A DNA stretch of 64,000 bases from Nephrocerus scutellatus (lineage: Eukaryota > Arthropoda > Insecta > Diptera > Pipunculidae), in the NCBI GenBank assembly GCA_947095585.1, contig OX352763.1, forward strand, positions 117,531,908-117,595,907, given 5' to 3'. The notes beneath the pieces are model-generated. The model saw nothing but the letters and a program-made list of their open reading frames with translations, was not told where the DNA came from and made no database searches. How positions within the stretch are numbered: position 1 is the first letter of the stretch; each line of letters opens with the position of its first letter. The translations under genes were made by a program, and so were the position numbers. Below, piece after piece: positions 1 to 10,339 of this stretch.

Positions 1-299
1 TTGCACGTATTTGGATTGAATTTTAGTTTTTTTTTTTTTGCCGGGTAAAAAACATTAATTATAAAACATAATCTTAAGTATTGTTTTTAACTTAAAACAA
101 TTACAATTTAGTTTTGAATCCAAATTGCTACAAAATTCAATTCATATTCAATTCAAAGGAGGAAAGGCAGAGGCATAGCACTCAATCTCTCTTGCCCCTT
201 CTCTTCTGTCTCAAAAATTGACTCCAAAAAAGGTGATCCTCTTTTGGAGCCATTTCATTAAATTTCGTTCAATTGTTGCTTGACGGTCGAATAACTTAC

Positions 300-445
300 C
301 TTGTCACTTTGACAATGGCACAATTGAAGATCCTCGTCCTCACCATAACGACAATCGTCGGCACCGTCACAGACAGCCTCGATCGGTATACACCCACCAT
401 TGCGGCATGCAAATTCTTGTTCCGTGCAAACATTTGGTCTGTGCC
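300..445 (-). CDS. LDLa exon 7 (last in window), partial gene
   Basis: The exon encodes one LDLa module starting CTEQEFACRNGGC, with six cysteines in the family order and an acidic calcium-binding end, DDCRYGEDEDLQLC, followed by an extra HC. The donor is a strong AAG|GTAAGT, so the last base is 300. The acceptor chosen is ATAATAG at 446-447, which gives a phase-1 start like the neighbouring exons. A second acceptor, GCACAG, would start the exon at 438 in phase 2. Unlike the upstream exons this one ends in phase 0, which suggests a different kind of module follows in the next exon, outside the window. The acidic loop is one residue longer than in the other modules. This is part of the same minus-strand gene as the exons at 3.2-14.5 kb. 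Confidence 0.7.
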
Positions 446-848
446 CTATTATGGTATTAATGTATATATATATATATGACACAATGATTTAGGGTTTTTT
501 TTCTGCTTTGTGTTTTTTTTGTTTGATAAAAAATATGAAGTTGGTGTTGTGAATAAGATTCATGTATATTGGTAATTTCAACGTTAATTGATTAATTTTT
601 TAATGTGGTTTTAATGCTGGTTATATGTGCTTGTATGTGTGAGTAGGAAACTTCATATTCAAATTGAGGGAATTGAATTCAGGAATGGTTTCATGTGTTT
701 CTCCGTTGTATCAGGTGATCTTTAACTTCATTCTGCAATGTACCTTAATGGTATACAAAACAGATCTGTACTACTCCTACTGCTAACCCACTCTTCATCT
801 GTCTAATAGTAAATTGTCACAGTCTTGTTTGGCGGTGGTAAAATTTGA
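446..848. other. Intron, no recognisable feature
   Basis: AT-rich intron sequence of the LDLa gene, with a short (TA)n run next to the acceptor at about 463-478. I see no coding or mobile-element signature here. Confidence 0.5.
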
Positions 849-849
849 C

Positions 850-1048
850 TGCCAATCAGTCCATGCCTACGCTGAAAGGACGTCTAGAGTTAAAGTTAAG
901 AAATAGGTCTCGCTGGAGTTTTTTGGAGGCCAGAATCTGATTCTGATTGTAAGGTCAAATATGATGTTAATCATCATCATATTTGGCTTTACAATCAGAA
1001 TCAGATGATTAACATCATATTTGACCTTACAATCAGAATCAGATTCTG
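850..1048 (+). mobile_element. RTE-type LINE 3' end fragment ending in a hairpin
   Basis: The stretch CCTACGCTGAAAGGACG near 864-880 matches the C-terminal coding motif (KPTLEGR) of the RTE-type copy at 31.6-32.1 kb. After it comes a 45-base perfect inverted repeat (931-975 and 1004-1048). Its sequence resembles the 3' tail, AGCCAAATATGATG, that ends the copies at 32.1 and 39.5 kb. It looks like two LINE 3' ends joined tail to tail. Confidence 0.5.
931..1048. repeat. Perfect 45-bp inverted repeat with 28-bp loop
   Basis: The arms at 931-975 and 1004-1048 are exact reverse complements. The loop at 976-1003 is itself a near copy of the right arm, so three related units are present. The sequence carries the TTACAATCAGAATCAG and CAAATATGATG motifs. 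Confidence 0.9.
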
Positions 1049-1134
1049 ACACAAATTATTTCAAAGAAGTTGCGGACAACGTAGAAAAAGGGCCACAACG
1101 CAAAGAGAAGAAAGAAGAAGAAAGAAATGGAAGG

Positions 1135-1242
1135 GATCCGAACGGCGTATTGAGAAGCTTTCCGTGACAAGTTATTACTCTCGGAACGTTTGTCACCCAT
1201 TCGCGAGAGGTGGGAAACCGTGAAGAATACTTTTGGTGTTAC
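1135..1242 (-). mobile_element. tRNA-derived SINE fragment (second copy)
   Basis: The reverse complement contains AATAACTTGTCACGGAAAGC and the flanking CCACCTCT-GCGAATG and GACAAACG motifs in the same order as the SINE at 61.5-61.8 kb. The tRNA-like head is missing or too diverged to see. The 3' side changes to a pyrimidine-rich run. This is a truncated, inverted copy of that family. Confidence 0.6.
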
Positions 1243-1282
1243 TGTCAAAAATTTTTGAAAAACTAATTACAAAACAGATCAC

Positions 1283-1790
1283 ATCCCATATTGGTGCTCA
1301 CAACTTATTGTCTCCGCTGCGATCTGGCTCACGACCTCAGAATAGTTGTAAAACAACTAGTAAGAGTGATAGATGACATTAGAAACTCGTTTGACGATTA
1401 TCATATTATTATTCTTTGCTTGTTGGATTTCTCTAAGGCCTTTGACACTATAAACAATGATATTCTTTGTAATAGACTTAGACATCTCTTTGGTTTTGGA
1501 GATAACTCTGATAATCTCTTAAAATAGACTATCTCTCAAATAGGTATCAAAGAGTACTCGTTGGAGATTTTTACTATTCGTACAGCCAAGTTGAGTCCGG
1601 TGTGCCACAAGGCTCTATTTTGGGACCGATTCTATTCTGAATTTATACAACCGACCTAAGAAGGGTTCTTAATATAAATAAATATGATTTTCTTAAATCC
1701 TTAAGACACTTTCTCATTCATGCTACCCGACTGTGGAATTCTTTGCAGCCTTCTGTAATTATTACACATTATTAAACATATCGCGCTTCT
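1283..1790 (+). pseudogene. Jockey/CR1-type LINE reverse transcriptase remnant
   Basis: The frame at 1291-1527 contains the RT motif A sequence LLDFSKAFDTINND. After a frameshift the motif B equivalent, ESGVPQGSILGPILF, is readable at about 1590-1640. The next readable part, HFLIHATRLWNSL at about 1710-1745, is the C-terminal end of this class of polyprotein, so the middle, including the YADD active site, is deleted. Stops break the frame in several places. It lies inside the last LDLa intron. It is dead, and similar in design to the copy at 26.3-27.3 kb. Confidence 0.7.
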
Positions 1791-1799
1791 GAAGGGCTA

Positions 1800-2225
1800 T
1801 CTACTATCATTATAATTTGCAATAATCCCCTACGAATCCTGACTATATGCTCCTTCCTTTAATTACCTTTACTTACTTTTACTGTTTTCACTCTATCCCT
1901 TTTCTCTTCTTTGTCCCTAATGCAATTATTGCTTTAGTAGTCTACATTAATAAAAATGAAATGCTGATCGCTGGTAAGCGCAGCACTTGAGAACGACTGG
2001 ACCTATTTGGATCATTTTTAGTTTAAAATGTTCGTCATAGTTCGAATAAGGGTTTTACGGAAGGAAAGGTTGAAAAAGTTTCCCCTTAAAATTGGATAGT
2101 TCAGGAAAAACTAAAAGTGCCTTTTTTCATGGGAGTTTTGTGCAAGAACTCACGATTCGAATACGTATATATTTGTGCCGATATAACTGTCGATTCTATA
2201 GTTTTTTGCACTTTTTTTTTTAAAT
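1800..2225. other. Intron, no recognisable feature
   Basis: The first part is probably the 3' untranslated tail of the LINE remnant before it. Beyond about 1990 I see nothing. Confidence 0.4.
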
Positions 2226-2540
2226 CTGTACGTCAAATGATGTCTGGTACCCTCTAAACAAACTCACCCTAAACAATAACCTTTTTTCTGTAACTACTCA
2301 AAGGATCCTTTGCGCACTTGTTACCATCAACAATTTGATAAATTTTTTGAGGTCTGTGAAGTCAATAATGTCGGATACCTTCTAAACAAACTGCCTCTAA
2401 ACAATAACGTATTTTCTCTAACTCCTCAAAGGAACCCTTGTGCGCTTGTTCCACCAACAATTTGGTTATTTTTTTTGAAGTCTGTCCGTCAATGATGTCT
2501 GGTACTTTCTAAACGAACTGACTCCAAACAATAACGTCGT
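2226..2540. repeat. Tandem repeat, about 128-bp unit, 2.5 copies
   Basis: The core GTCTGGTACCCTCTAAACAA recurs, with changes, at 2242, 2370 and 2497, giving periods of 128 and 127. AACAATAACG follows each core at the same distance. It runs directly into the G-rich array at 2545. Confidence 0.85.
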
Positions 2541-2544
2541 GTTG

Positions 2545-2860
2545 AGAGTGAGTTAGGGGGTCTTGAACGAGTCTGAGAGGGTCTTGAGGGTCATTGAGGT
2601 GGTCTTGAGTGGGGTTCGAGGGCGTCTTGAGGGAGTTTTGGTTGGGTCTTGAGAAGGTTTTAAGGGGGTTTCGAATGGAGTCTTGTGGTGATCTTAGGAT
2701 GGTCTTGAAGTAGCTTGATGGCTTTTGAAGGGGTCTTAAGAGTGTTGAAGTCTTTTGGGGAACCTTTGGTGGGTCTAGAGAGGGTCTTTAGGTGGTCTTG
2801 AGGGGGGTTTTAAGAGGGTTTTAAGAGGGTCTTCAGTGGTGTCTTGAAAGAGTCTTAAGA
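2545..2860 (+). repeat. G-rich TCTTGAGG minisatellite (copy 1)
   Basis: A degenerate array of GGGGTCTTGAG-like units about 15-25 bases apart. The plus strand is almost free of C. The same unit makes up the 1.2-kb array at 59.7-60.9 kb and, reversed, the block at 38.5 kb. Confidence 0.85.
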
Positions 2861-3240
2861 CTCAAATATTCCAGATTTTAAATAGAAACATTCCAGCACT
2901 TTTCAGTTCTTTTATAACAGTTCTAGTTGCTCGAGATCTACCACATATTTTCTACCTTTTAGGGGCCCAGCTAAGTTTTAATAAAAGCAATTTTTTAATT
3001 TTATTTTGTTTTGGTGTTCTAAAAATGCTTAGTTGATCGTCTTCCCTTTCAATCTATGTAAGTTCTACAATGTCCGCTCACTAAAATTCGATAAAAAACC
3101 CCTTTCGCTGAATTCAATTTCCGCCAATTTTCACATGCAAAGTAAACATTCAAGTGATTAGTGAGTGATGGAGTGTAGTAGTAGACTTGCTGCTGAAAGG
3201 AGGTTCTTTTCTGAACTTTTTCTATAATACTCCAGCATAC
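2861..3240. other. Intron, no recognisable feature
   Basis: Low-complexity AT-rich sequence downstream of the exon at 3241. No further feature is seen. Confidence 0.4.
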
Positions 3241-3717
3241 TTGAAAATGGGGTTATTGTTGTTGTAGTTGTTGTTCTATGGGAATATCTGGGCGGAGAAG
3301 CGGTTGTCTTCATATGCATTGCTGTTCCGTTGCGCGCACGACCCGGCTCGTCACAATTTAGTTCATCGGATAAATCGTTGCAGTGACGAAATCCGTCGCA
3401 TCGCAAACGCACCGGAATGCAAACTCCGGTTAAACATTTAAACTCATTGGCGCCGCACGCAGCATTCTGTGCGTCCGTTTTATGATATCTAATGTTTGGA
3501 CCCTGATTCGACGAGTAATAGTTATAGTAATTAGTGTTGGGTCTTTTAGTTACAGCCGATTCTGTAGTGGGCTGAACTGTTGTTGTTTGCTGTGAACGTG
3601 GTGATCGTGTTGTTTGTGATCGTGGTAGTGGTGGTGGTGGTGGTTGTGTTAGTGGTTTAAGGGTATGTTGATTGTAATGAGAACGATCAACGTTTGATTC
3701 GACAGCATTATCGTTCC
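3241..3717 (-). CDS. LDLa exon 6 with Thr/Pro/Gln-rich linker
   Basis: This is the longest exon of the set, about 159 codons. Its first half is low-complexity linker rich in Thr, Pro, Ser and Gln, with a [18 protein letters not shown] stretch, which could be O-glycosylated. An LDLa module follows, [13 protein letters not shown] onward to [10 protein letters not shown], with all six cysteines and the D-x-SDE calcium motif. A second Thr-rich tail comes after it. The reading frame is open well beyond both chosen ends (3158-3865). The donor CAA|GTATGC (3235-3240) and the acceptor AAATAG (3718-3719) were chosen because both give phase 1, matching the neighbours. The acceptor has a weak pyrimidine tract, so the 5' edge is uncertain. 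Confidence 0.6.
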
Positions 3718-4482
3718 CTATTTGTGATTTTGTTGTTTTTGTTTGATTGTTGATGATGTGCGATTTGTGCAATTTGTTCCACATGCATTTAATTTTGTTA
3801 TTGCCAATTCGTTTAGGGGGGGAGGGGCCAAAGTTTTTTGCCAAATCACATGCACGCAGGTTCAATAATCAATTCCATTGTCGTTGTTGTTGTTGTTTAA
3901 TTTAATACAAAAAGTAATATTATAATGCAATTGATTAAATTATTAATTTTTTATTGCGATAATCCAATCCAATATAGCGTGCAAGTTTATTTTTGTTTTT
4001 ATTGCAATCAGTGGTAAAAGAAGTAACCAAAACCATATTATACAACAGACACATTGCATTTATTTTCGAAAAAGAGAAACAAATAATAAAAAAAAAGAAA
4101 TAATTTGTATTAATTTTGGGTTTAAGTTATGCCAAATTGTTGCTTAAACTTATTCGGAAGAAAGGAGAAGACTTTAAGCGTTGATAGCTAGAAATTTGCG
4201 CGAAATACAGAAGAAAATAAACTGAAAGCCAAAGAAAGAACTCTGTTTCTATCAGAAAGAAGAACATTTAATAAAAAGTAAGGAACATTTTAACAAAGAA
4301 GAGTACTAAGATGTCATTTAAAAGAACTTACAAGAAGAATAAAGGAACTAAGAAAGAGCAACTAAATACCTTCACCAAGAAAATTTGAAATTATCTCCCA
4401 TACTGTAGCTGAAGCTTAGAAAAGCGGACAAGTACGTGGTACTCTCTAGTACTTAAGAACACATGTTAGACTAACTACTTAC
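3718..4482. other. Intron, no recognisable feature
   Basis: Purine-rich AT sequence with a short (GTT)n run near 3878-3896. An open frame continues upstream of the exon at 3717 to 3865, so some of this could be coding if a different acceptor is used. Confidence 0.4.
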
Positions 4483-4602
4483 AACAATTCTTCTCATCGG
4501 AATAATCTGAACAATCATAAATGTTATCACACAATTCCCGAGAGGGTATACACTGACCATTATCACAACGGAACTGGTTAATTTTACAATTGTAGTCGTC
4601 GC
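4483..4602 (-). CDS. LDLa exon 5
   Basis: The exon is 120 bases, phase 1 to phase 1. It encodes an LDLa module beginning [13 protein letters not shown] and ending [10 protein letters not shown]. All six cysteines and the acidic calcium-binding positions are present. The acceptor is TATATTTTAG, with a reasonable pyrimidine tract, and the donor is T|GTAAGT, the consensus. Splicing from the exon at 10066-10179 creates a Gly codon, and splicing to the 3241-3717 exon creates a Trp codon, so the frame stays open on both sides. It is too short to appear as a long ORF and was read from the reverse complement. The intron upstream is about 5.5 kb and holds three transposon insertions. Confidence 0.85.
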
Positions 4603-4819
4603 CTAAAATATAAATCGGGATTAGGTGCAAGAGGGGAGAAAAAGGATAAGTTACTTTTTGTGTTTTAGTAAAATAATTAAAAGCGAGTTAGTTGAAATAT
4701 TTAGTATAAGGGCAGACTGAGTTGGAGGAGGGAAAACTTTTGATGGATGAATGGGGCGGTGATTGAAAAACACACGCTTGATGCGTTTATGAACTATAAC
4801 CATCTGTCAGTGATGAAAT

Positions 4820-6370
4820 AGGGTCCCTCAATGAGTAGCGCGAGGAACTTTTCGTTCCAAGGAAATAGCTCTGAGTGCATTTCTTGACATTGGCCACACT
4901 GGCTGCGACTCAATATCAGTAGCAGAGGTATCGAGGACTCGACCAACCGATTGATGAGAGCCATGCTTGATAGTCGAGTTATTACTTCCTCCTCCGGAGG
5001 GATGCCTGTGTCTGTGACCGCAGTTAAGGGCTGTCCTCAAGGAGGAGCCCTTTCATCTCTTCTGTGGTCACTAGTCATCAACAATCTTCAGGTCGATCTA
5101 CATAGATCAGGCTAAATCGTTATTGGTTATGCGGATGACATAGCGATTTTAAGTATTGGTAAACACAGCACGATTAAATGTCGTGCAAGGGTCTTTACTA
5201 CACGTTTTAGAATGGTGCAGCAGAGAAGGACTAACCCTCAATCCTTTGAAACCCGTTCTAGTGCCTTTCATAAAAAGAAGACAGGTAAATCTAGGACCTA
5301 TCACTACCAAAGCCACCACTTTAAACTTTTTAAGTGAAGTTAAATATCTCAGCGTCACCTCTGATAAATAGCTTAACTGTAACCCTCAAATCGAGTCCGC
5401 CATCGCACGCGTTACTAGGGCCATGTAGGCCAGCAGACGGCTTTACGGCCTCAAGCCAAAAATGATGCACTGGATGTATACAATGGTGGTGAGGCCCATT
5501 ATCGCGTTTGGTTGTCAATAGTTATCGAATGGACAAAAACAACTAAGCTTCAGAAGCTACAAAGAATTGCCTGTCTCTGTATCACGGGTGCCATGCGTAC
5601 CAGCCCTACGGCAGCATTAGATGCTATCGTTTGACTTTATCGCTTACAAATCGTCATAAGGAAGACGGCTGCTAGATCCGCTATTAAGATGCACCTAGTA
5701 CCAGATGACCATGTGGAATACCTGAAAACTCAATTCCCGAAAAGGACATGTTGTGTACTATACCCTTACATAACGGTCAGGGAGTACTGTTTCGGAAGGT
5801 TATTTGAGGTTGAAATATTGGACCGTGCAATCTTATAGCGAAAACCTCTAGCATCCAGATCCGGAACATCATTAGATTCCGAAACTGGACCCTAGAGGTC
5901 TGGTCAGGTTTACAGAAGGACCGAAGATGGAATCTGGAGTTGGACCAAACACCAAAGTCTCGATGGAAAAGTTTCCCATGGTTTTCCAGGCGGTACTCAA
6001 TGCTATTGATGTCATCGGAAAGTGTGAGCTTTCTCACAAGCAACTGTGGCTTGCGACTCCACCTTAACAAACTTAATCTGGGCTCAGATATGGAATGTAG
6101 GTTCTGCTCGGAAGACGACGAATCGTCCGAGCACATTCCCTGTTAATGTCCAGCATTGCTTTCGTTAAGGAAGCATATTTTCCATAAGGAAATATGTTCG
6201 CCAGCTTGGTTGAGAAACTCTGCCTCTAAGGGCATACTATTCTTCATCAGGGAGGTGGTACGCCTCTTCGATTCGTCACACCCTTTTATATGATAGATTT
6301 CGGGGCAATTGTAGCAACCAATGGAACTAGAAATATGCGCATGGTTGCTAGAAACCATCAAACCCTACCT
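4820..6370 (+). pseudogene. I/LOA-type LINE, RT plus RNase H remnant
   Basis: Readable pieces in order are the RT motif B equivalent GCPQGGALSSLLWSLVINNL (about 5029-5090), GYADDIAIL (about 5128-5155, the catalytic YADD), and a thumb region with VPFIKRRQVNLGPITTKAT and LSEVKYLS (about 5240-5360). An RNase H start then follows (MESGVGPNTKVSM, about 5930), joined by deletion to the Cys-rich C-terminus ECRFCSEDDESSEHIPC (about 6090-6145). Frameshifts and stops are frequent. The RNase H core with its second and third acidic residues is mostly missing. It lies in the intron between LDLa exons 4 and 5, antisense to the gene, and is related to the copies at 27.3-28.8 and 39.0-39.5 kb. Confidence 0.75.
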
Positions 6371-6419
6371 TAGTCTATCGATAGACTCTTCAAATTAAGG
6401 AACTTAATCGTAATATCCA

Positions 6420-6745
6420 ACCGGCTAGTATTGTCTTATACCATACTAGTACTTACATATGTATTCGAGAGTTGGGTACTTAAAAACACTCTGACCCCTG
6501 AGCCGCATTCGAGAGGACAATTCTAGAATAATGTGAGGAATGACGATTCCGAACACTCTATGACGATGGAATCCAACGAACGTTAGTGCGTTGTAGACAT
6601 TGTGAAGTTCGGTAGGCTCCGAGAGGTAGTACACCTAGTTCTTATAAGCGATTCTCTTCGCTGCTAGGAAACTCCTTAGCAGTAGAATATATGGGAAATG
6701 ACAGGGAGGTAGGCCAATGCTACGCTGGAAGGATCGACAACGTAT
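6420..6745 (+). pseudogene. RTE-type LINE C-terminal remnant
   Basis: Readable fragments include VLTYVFESWVL and then a stretch parallel to the FRTLYDDEIYERY region of the 31.7-31.9 kb copy, followed by CYAGRI (compare the CCTACGCTGGAAGG motif). The frame is broken repeatedly. Only the part after the RT core remains. Confidence 0.55.
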
Positions 6746-6779
6746 CTACGAGTATTTAAATAACAATGAAATTTTGTGC

Positions 6780-7135
6780 GGTTGTTGTTTGCGGAAACTT
6801 ACATTTAGCAACCGATTTTTATGAAATTTTTAATGTATATTATTGGAAGGTGGTTTATGGTTATAGGCTATAGTTCATTCCCATTCCCCCTCGCAGGGGG
6901 TGTAAAATGTAAAATGGTAATATCAGCCACATTTACAAACCGATTTTAATGAAATTTTCAATGTGAATTATTGGCTGGTGGCAGATGGTAATAGGGTATA
7001 TTAACCTGAGGGAATGTAAAATGTGAATATCAGCCATATTTACAAACCGACGTTCAATGATTGGTTGGGGGAAGGTTATACACTATAGTATATATATATG
7101 TGAAGGGGTAGCGAAGCGCCCGGGATCAGCTACTA
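6780..7135 (+). repeat. Degenerate tandem units with Helitron-like end
   Basis: Three units share TTTACAAACCGATTTTAATG (about 6805, 6933 and 7038), each followed by a GGTGG-TATGGTTATAGG-like stretch. The last unit ends in GTAGCGAAGCGCCCGGGATC then AGCTAC. This resembles the short hairpin and CTAG-type terminus of insect Helitrons with one base changed. The repeat is clear; the Helitron assignment is tentative. Confidence 0.45.
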
Positions 7136-7379
7136 TAATATATAGCAAAACTGGGCGTTTTCGCCTTGATCGGATTGTGAAAATTTCATCACGCAATGAA
7201 AACGAGTGCATAGAATAATGGATTGTGAGTGTTTGTTTCTTCTGGTGATTTAACTCATTTTGTCGTGAAGGCATAACACTGGCGACAAATTGTGTTGATA
7301 ATCCATTTTGAGACATTCTCTTCTCAATTCGGTAAAAAGAAGCGGTAAGTTGTGTTTTGTGTGTTTGTTTGTTGTAGTT

Positions 7380-9062
7380 ATGTGTGTTTTCAGAGTGGAT
7401 CTCAGCAACATACGTGGGCTGAGAACGAATTCGTTCGCTGTGTTTAACCATGTACATGTCCACAGGCCAGCAATTCTGGCACTGAGTGAAACTCAGGTAT
7501 TTGATAATTCTGATGCATCAGAATTTAATCTACCTGGGTATAGCTTGGTGCCATTATTTTTCCCTCGACGCGGACTCGCAATCTATGTTCGTAGAGATGT
7601 TGCGTTTCAGCTTTTGCCTCAATTTAGCCAAAGTTCCAATCCGGAATTCAATTTCATTTGGCTCAAAGTAAAGGTACATGAGCGCAACATCTACTACTGT
7701 TTCCTTTACAGAAGCCCCCACTTAGACAGTGTTTCAACTCAGAGCGAGTTCGATGCACTGTCTGATTCCATCTTAAGAATTGGAAATCGTAAAAATGAAA
7801 TCGTTATTGCGGGCGATTTCAATGTACACAATTCTGGGTGGCTTCGCCATTCTGGCCAGACAACACTCGAAGGAAGATGTGTTGAGTTATTCGCTGAGTT
7901 TAATCACCTTACTCAGCTTGTAAATGAGCCTACACGAATACCTGACATTGCAAATCATTCCGCAAACACCCTAGACTTGTTCCTTACCTCTCGTCCTGAT
8001 AAATACTCCGTCAATGTATCATCGCCCCTAGGCTCATCAGACCATTGTGTAGTATCAGCTAATTTCTCGTTAATAAACCACGTAGTTAGAGAAAAAACTC
8101 CCAAAAAAATAGTATGGCAATACGAGAAAGCCAATTGGGACGGCCTTAACAACTTCTTTGGGAGTTATAACTGGTCGCTATTGTTTCGCGATAGCAACGT
8201 GGATGCCGCCGCTGATGCAATAACAAACATCATTCTTATTGGTATGAGAAAGTTTATCCCTTTTAGGAATAAATCTATCAAATCAAAGGAAGATGGATGG
8301 TATGACTTGAGCTGTAAAGAGGCTTCTAGGATTAGAGAGGTATGCTTTCGGTTTTACAAAGCAAACCCTTCCGAGGAAAACCGAAAAAAGTTTAAACGAG
8401 CAAGAAATGATTGCAATGCCCATCTTCGGCGAGTCAAATTCGCCTACGACCGAAAATTAAGGCAAAAAATACTACAATGTCCCATAGGTAGTAAAAATTT
8501 TTGGTCTTTCGTGAAAAGAATCAAAAATTCAGCCTCGTCGTCGATTCCAACGCTCATTTATAATGACATTCCAGTTGTCAGCTCTATGGACAAGGCCAAT
8601 CTGTTTGCTGCGCATTTCGCAGCTAGCTCTACGCTTCCAGATTGTGCATTGCCGCCTCCTGCACCTCAGAGTATTGAACACTCTATGGGACAGATATTTT
8701 TTCGTACTCGTGCAGTTGCTAGAGTTTTAAATGATCTTAACACATACAAATCCGCTGGTCCAGATGGTATTTCTCCATTAGTTCTGAAGAGGTGTTCTTC
8801 CAAGCTGGCATTACCATTGCGTAAGCTTTTCCATCTATCCTATTCTTCTGGACTCTTCCCGAGAAGTTGGAAAACAGCATTTGTCCAGCCCATACCCAAA
8901 AAAGGCGAACCGTCGTCTCCTTCTTCGTACCGACCCATAGCACTTACATCCATTCTTTCCAAGGTCATGGAAACGCTGATCAATTATCAGCTTAAGAAAT
9001 ATCTTGAACATGTTAAGAACATGTTGCTCCAAATACTTATAAAACGTGCGTACATTGTTTGA
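7380..9062 (+). CDS. Jockey/CR1-type LINE ORF2: endonuclease intact, RT truncated
   Basis: This is an uninterrupted 560-codon frame from the first ATG (7380); the open frame extends slightly upstream without an ATG. The N-terminal half is an apurinic-type endonuclease. It has SNIRGL near residue 9, LALSETQ near 38, RGLAIYVRRD near 67, the GDFN motif (IVIAGDFNVHNSGWL) near 140, and the terminal SSDHCVVSANF near 220. The RT domain begins with YKSAGPDGISP and PIPKKGEPSSPSSYRPIAL, then stops after KKYLEHV, before the catalytic motif A and YADD. LINE copies are usually truncated at the 5' end, so losing the 3' part of a still-open ORF is unusual and points to a deletion or a second insertion. It sits in the intron between LDLa exons 4 and 5. 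Its relatives are at 18.7, 20.8 and 48.4 kb. Confidence 0.8.
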   Translation: MCVFRVDLSNIRGLRTNSFAVFNHVHVHRPAILALSETQVFDNSDASEFNLPGYSLVPLFFPRRGLAIYVRRDVAFQLLPQFSQSSNPEFNFIWLKVKVHERNIYYCFLYRSPHLDSVSTQSEFDALSDSILRIGNRKNEIVIAGDFNVHNSGWLRHSGQTTLEGRCVELFAEFNHLTQLVNEPTRIPDIANHSANTLDLFLTSRPDKYSVNVSSPLGSSDHCVVSANFSLINHVVREKTPKKIVWQYEKANWDGLNNFFGSYNWSLLFRDSNVDAAADAITNIILIGMRKFIPFRNKSIKSKEDGWYDLSCKEASRIREVCFRFYKANPSEENRKKFKRARNDCNAHLRRVKFAYDRKLRQKILQCPIGSKNFWSFVKRIKNSASSSIPTLIYNDIPVVSSMDKANLFAAHFAASSTLPDCALPPPAPQSIEHSMGQIFFRTRAVARVLNDLNTYKSAGPDGISPLVLKRCSSKLALPLRKLFHLSYSSGLFPRSWKTAFVQPIPKKGEPSSPSSYRPIALTSILSKVMETLINYQLKKYLEHVKNMLLQILIKRAYIV

Positions 9063-9945
9063 TGAACAACCAGTTGATAGAGGAGACACTTTTACAACTG
9101 TCAAGACGACGACGACGACGACGACACGTCCAAAGGTGTAAAGCTTTAATGAAAAATGTATTACACGTTCATTCGAAAGAGGAAGAACAGAGCTGAAGAG
9201 CGGTTACTACTATTATGCAGTTTATTATCAATTGTCTGGCCCAGCTCTACACAACAACGCTGGAAATTAAAACTAAACAACGCAACAACAAAGGGCTAGT
9301 GTTGGTTCATCAAAATGGAAATGTCATTCAGCAAAGCGTCAAGTGTGTTGACATGAACATTTTTCTGGTTTGTCTCGCGTATAGCAAAGCAGTTGTGAAT
9401 TCTTTTGCATACTTGTTGGGCTGTGGTTGCGATGTGTATGTCCGCGTCGGTCAGAGAATGACAGATGGACTGATAGACAGATTAGACGGACTCTAACTCG
9501 ATGCAAACTGAATGAGTAAAATACTCGTGATTCGGTGGTGCTGCCGGACGCTGGAATCATGTACTGGAGAAAGAAGGAGACAATTTTTATGTAAACGGAT
9601 CTTTTAATTTGACTAACTGCCTCAATTGAATCTTTTGCCTTAGCAACTGTACCCAAATTCCATTGTATAGGTAATACATACAAACTTTATTAGGTGTTAA
9701 GGTTTCAAACTGGATGACATCGTTTCTTTTTTTTTTTTGTAGAAGACACAGTTGGAAGGCCAAAAGCTTAATTTTAAGAAAGTATAATTAAACTAAAACG
9801 TTGACTACACTACAAAGCTACATCATACATAAAATTGCGATATAAATCCATATAGATATACGGCAAACAAGCTACAAATGGCATAAAAACACAAATGATA
9901 ACTAATGATTTCAATGAACAAAATGATTAGGATTGCGTCCACTTA
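9063..9945. other. Intron sequence with short microsatellite
   Basis: A (GAC)n microsatellite lies at about 9104-9124. AAACTGGATGACATCG near 9713-9728 matches the 3' end region of the RTE copy at 32.03 kb, so a very short LINE tail may be present. Nothing else is recognised. Confidence 0.4.
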
Positions 9946-10065
9946 CCTTACTTCCCGATACAGGATCGAACAATGACTTAACAAAATTAGTAAAAAAAAA
10001 GCATAAAAGCAAAACCTTATAATAAAAATGCAACCGACATTCCTTTGAAAAGCTCTTTCGCTCAC

Positions 10066-10179
10066 CGTTGCAATTTCGTTCATCGGAAATATCCTCCGGA
10101 CAATCGATGTTACCGTTGCAGCGTAAATCGATCGCAATGCAAGTTCCATCATCACACTGCCATTTGTCGTAGAGGCAGG
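10066..10179 (-). CDS. LDLa exon 4
   Basis: The exon is 114 bases, phase 1 to phase 1. It encodes the LDLa module CLYDKWQCDDGTC through CPEDISDERNC, with all six cysteines. The acceptor AACAAAG lacks a good pyrimidine tract, but a perfect TACTAAC branch-point match lies about 20 bases upstream on the minus strand (near 10197-10203). The donor is G|GTGAGC. It is separated from the next upstream exon (10340-10471) by an intron of only 160 bases, the shortest in the set. The spliced codon with that exon is Pro. The module is well conserved in all structural positions, so it is probably under selection. Confidence 0.85.
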
Positions 10180-10339
10180 CTTTGTTAATCCCCCCGGGTT
10201 AGTATGGGACGACACCACATCCGTTCAAGCACAAAATGGTTAGTATGACACACGGGGTGAAATGTTTGCACAGAAAATGAATGAATAAATTACACAACTA
10301 ATACAGAATGAAAGAGGGTGATTATTTGAACAAACATAC

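Noticed and set aside
3241..3865. CAA-rich and CCA-rich sequence suggesting a simple repeat rather than an exon.
   Set aside because: It is continuous with a perfect LDLa module, and the frame stays open through it, so I keep it as a coding linker up to the chosen acceptor.
6780..7135. A confident Helitron call.
   Set aside because: Only a 3'-end-like motif is present, with the CTAG terminus changed, and no 5' TC end or Rep/helicase sequence is visible.
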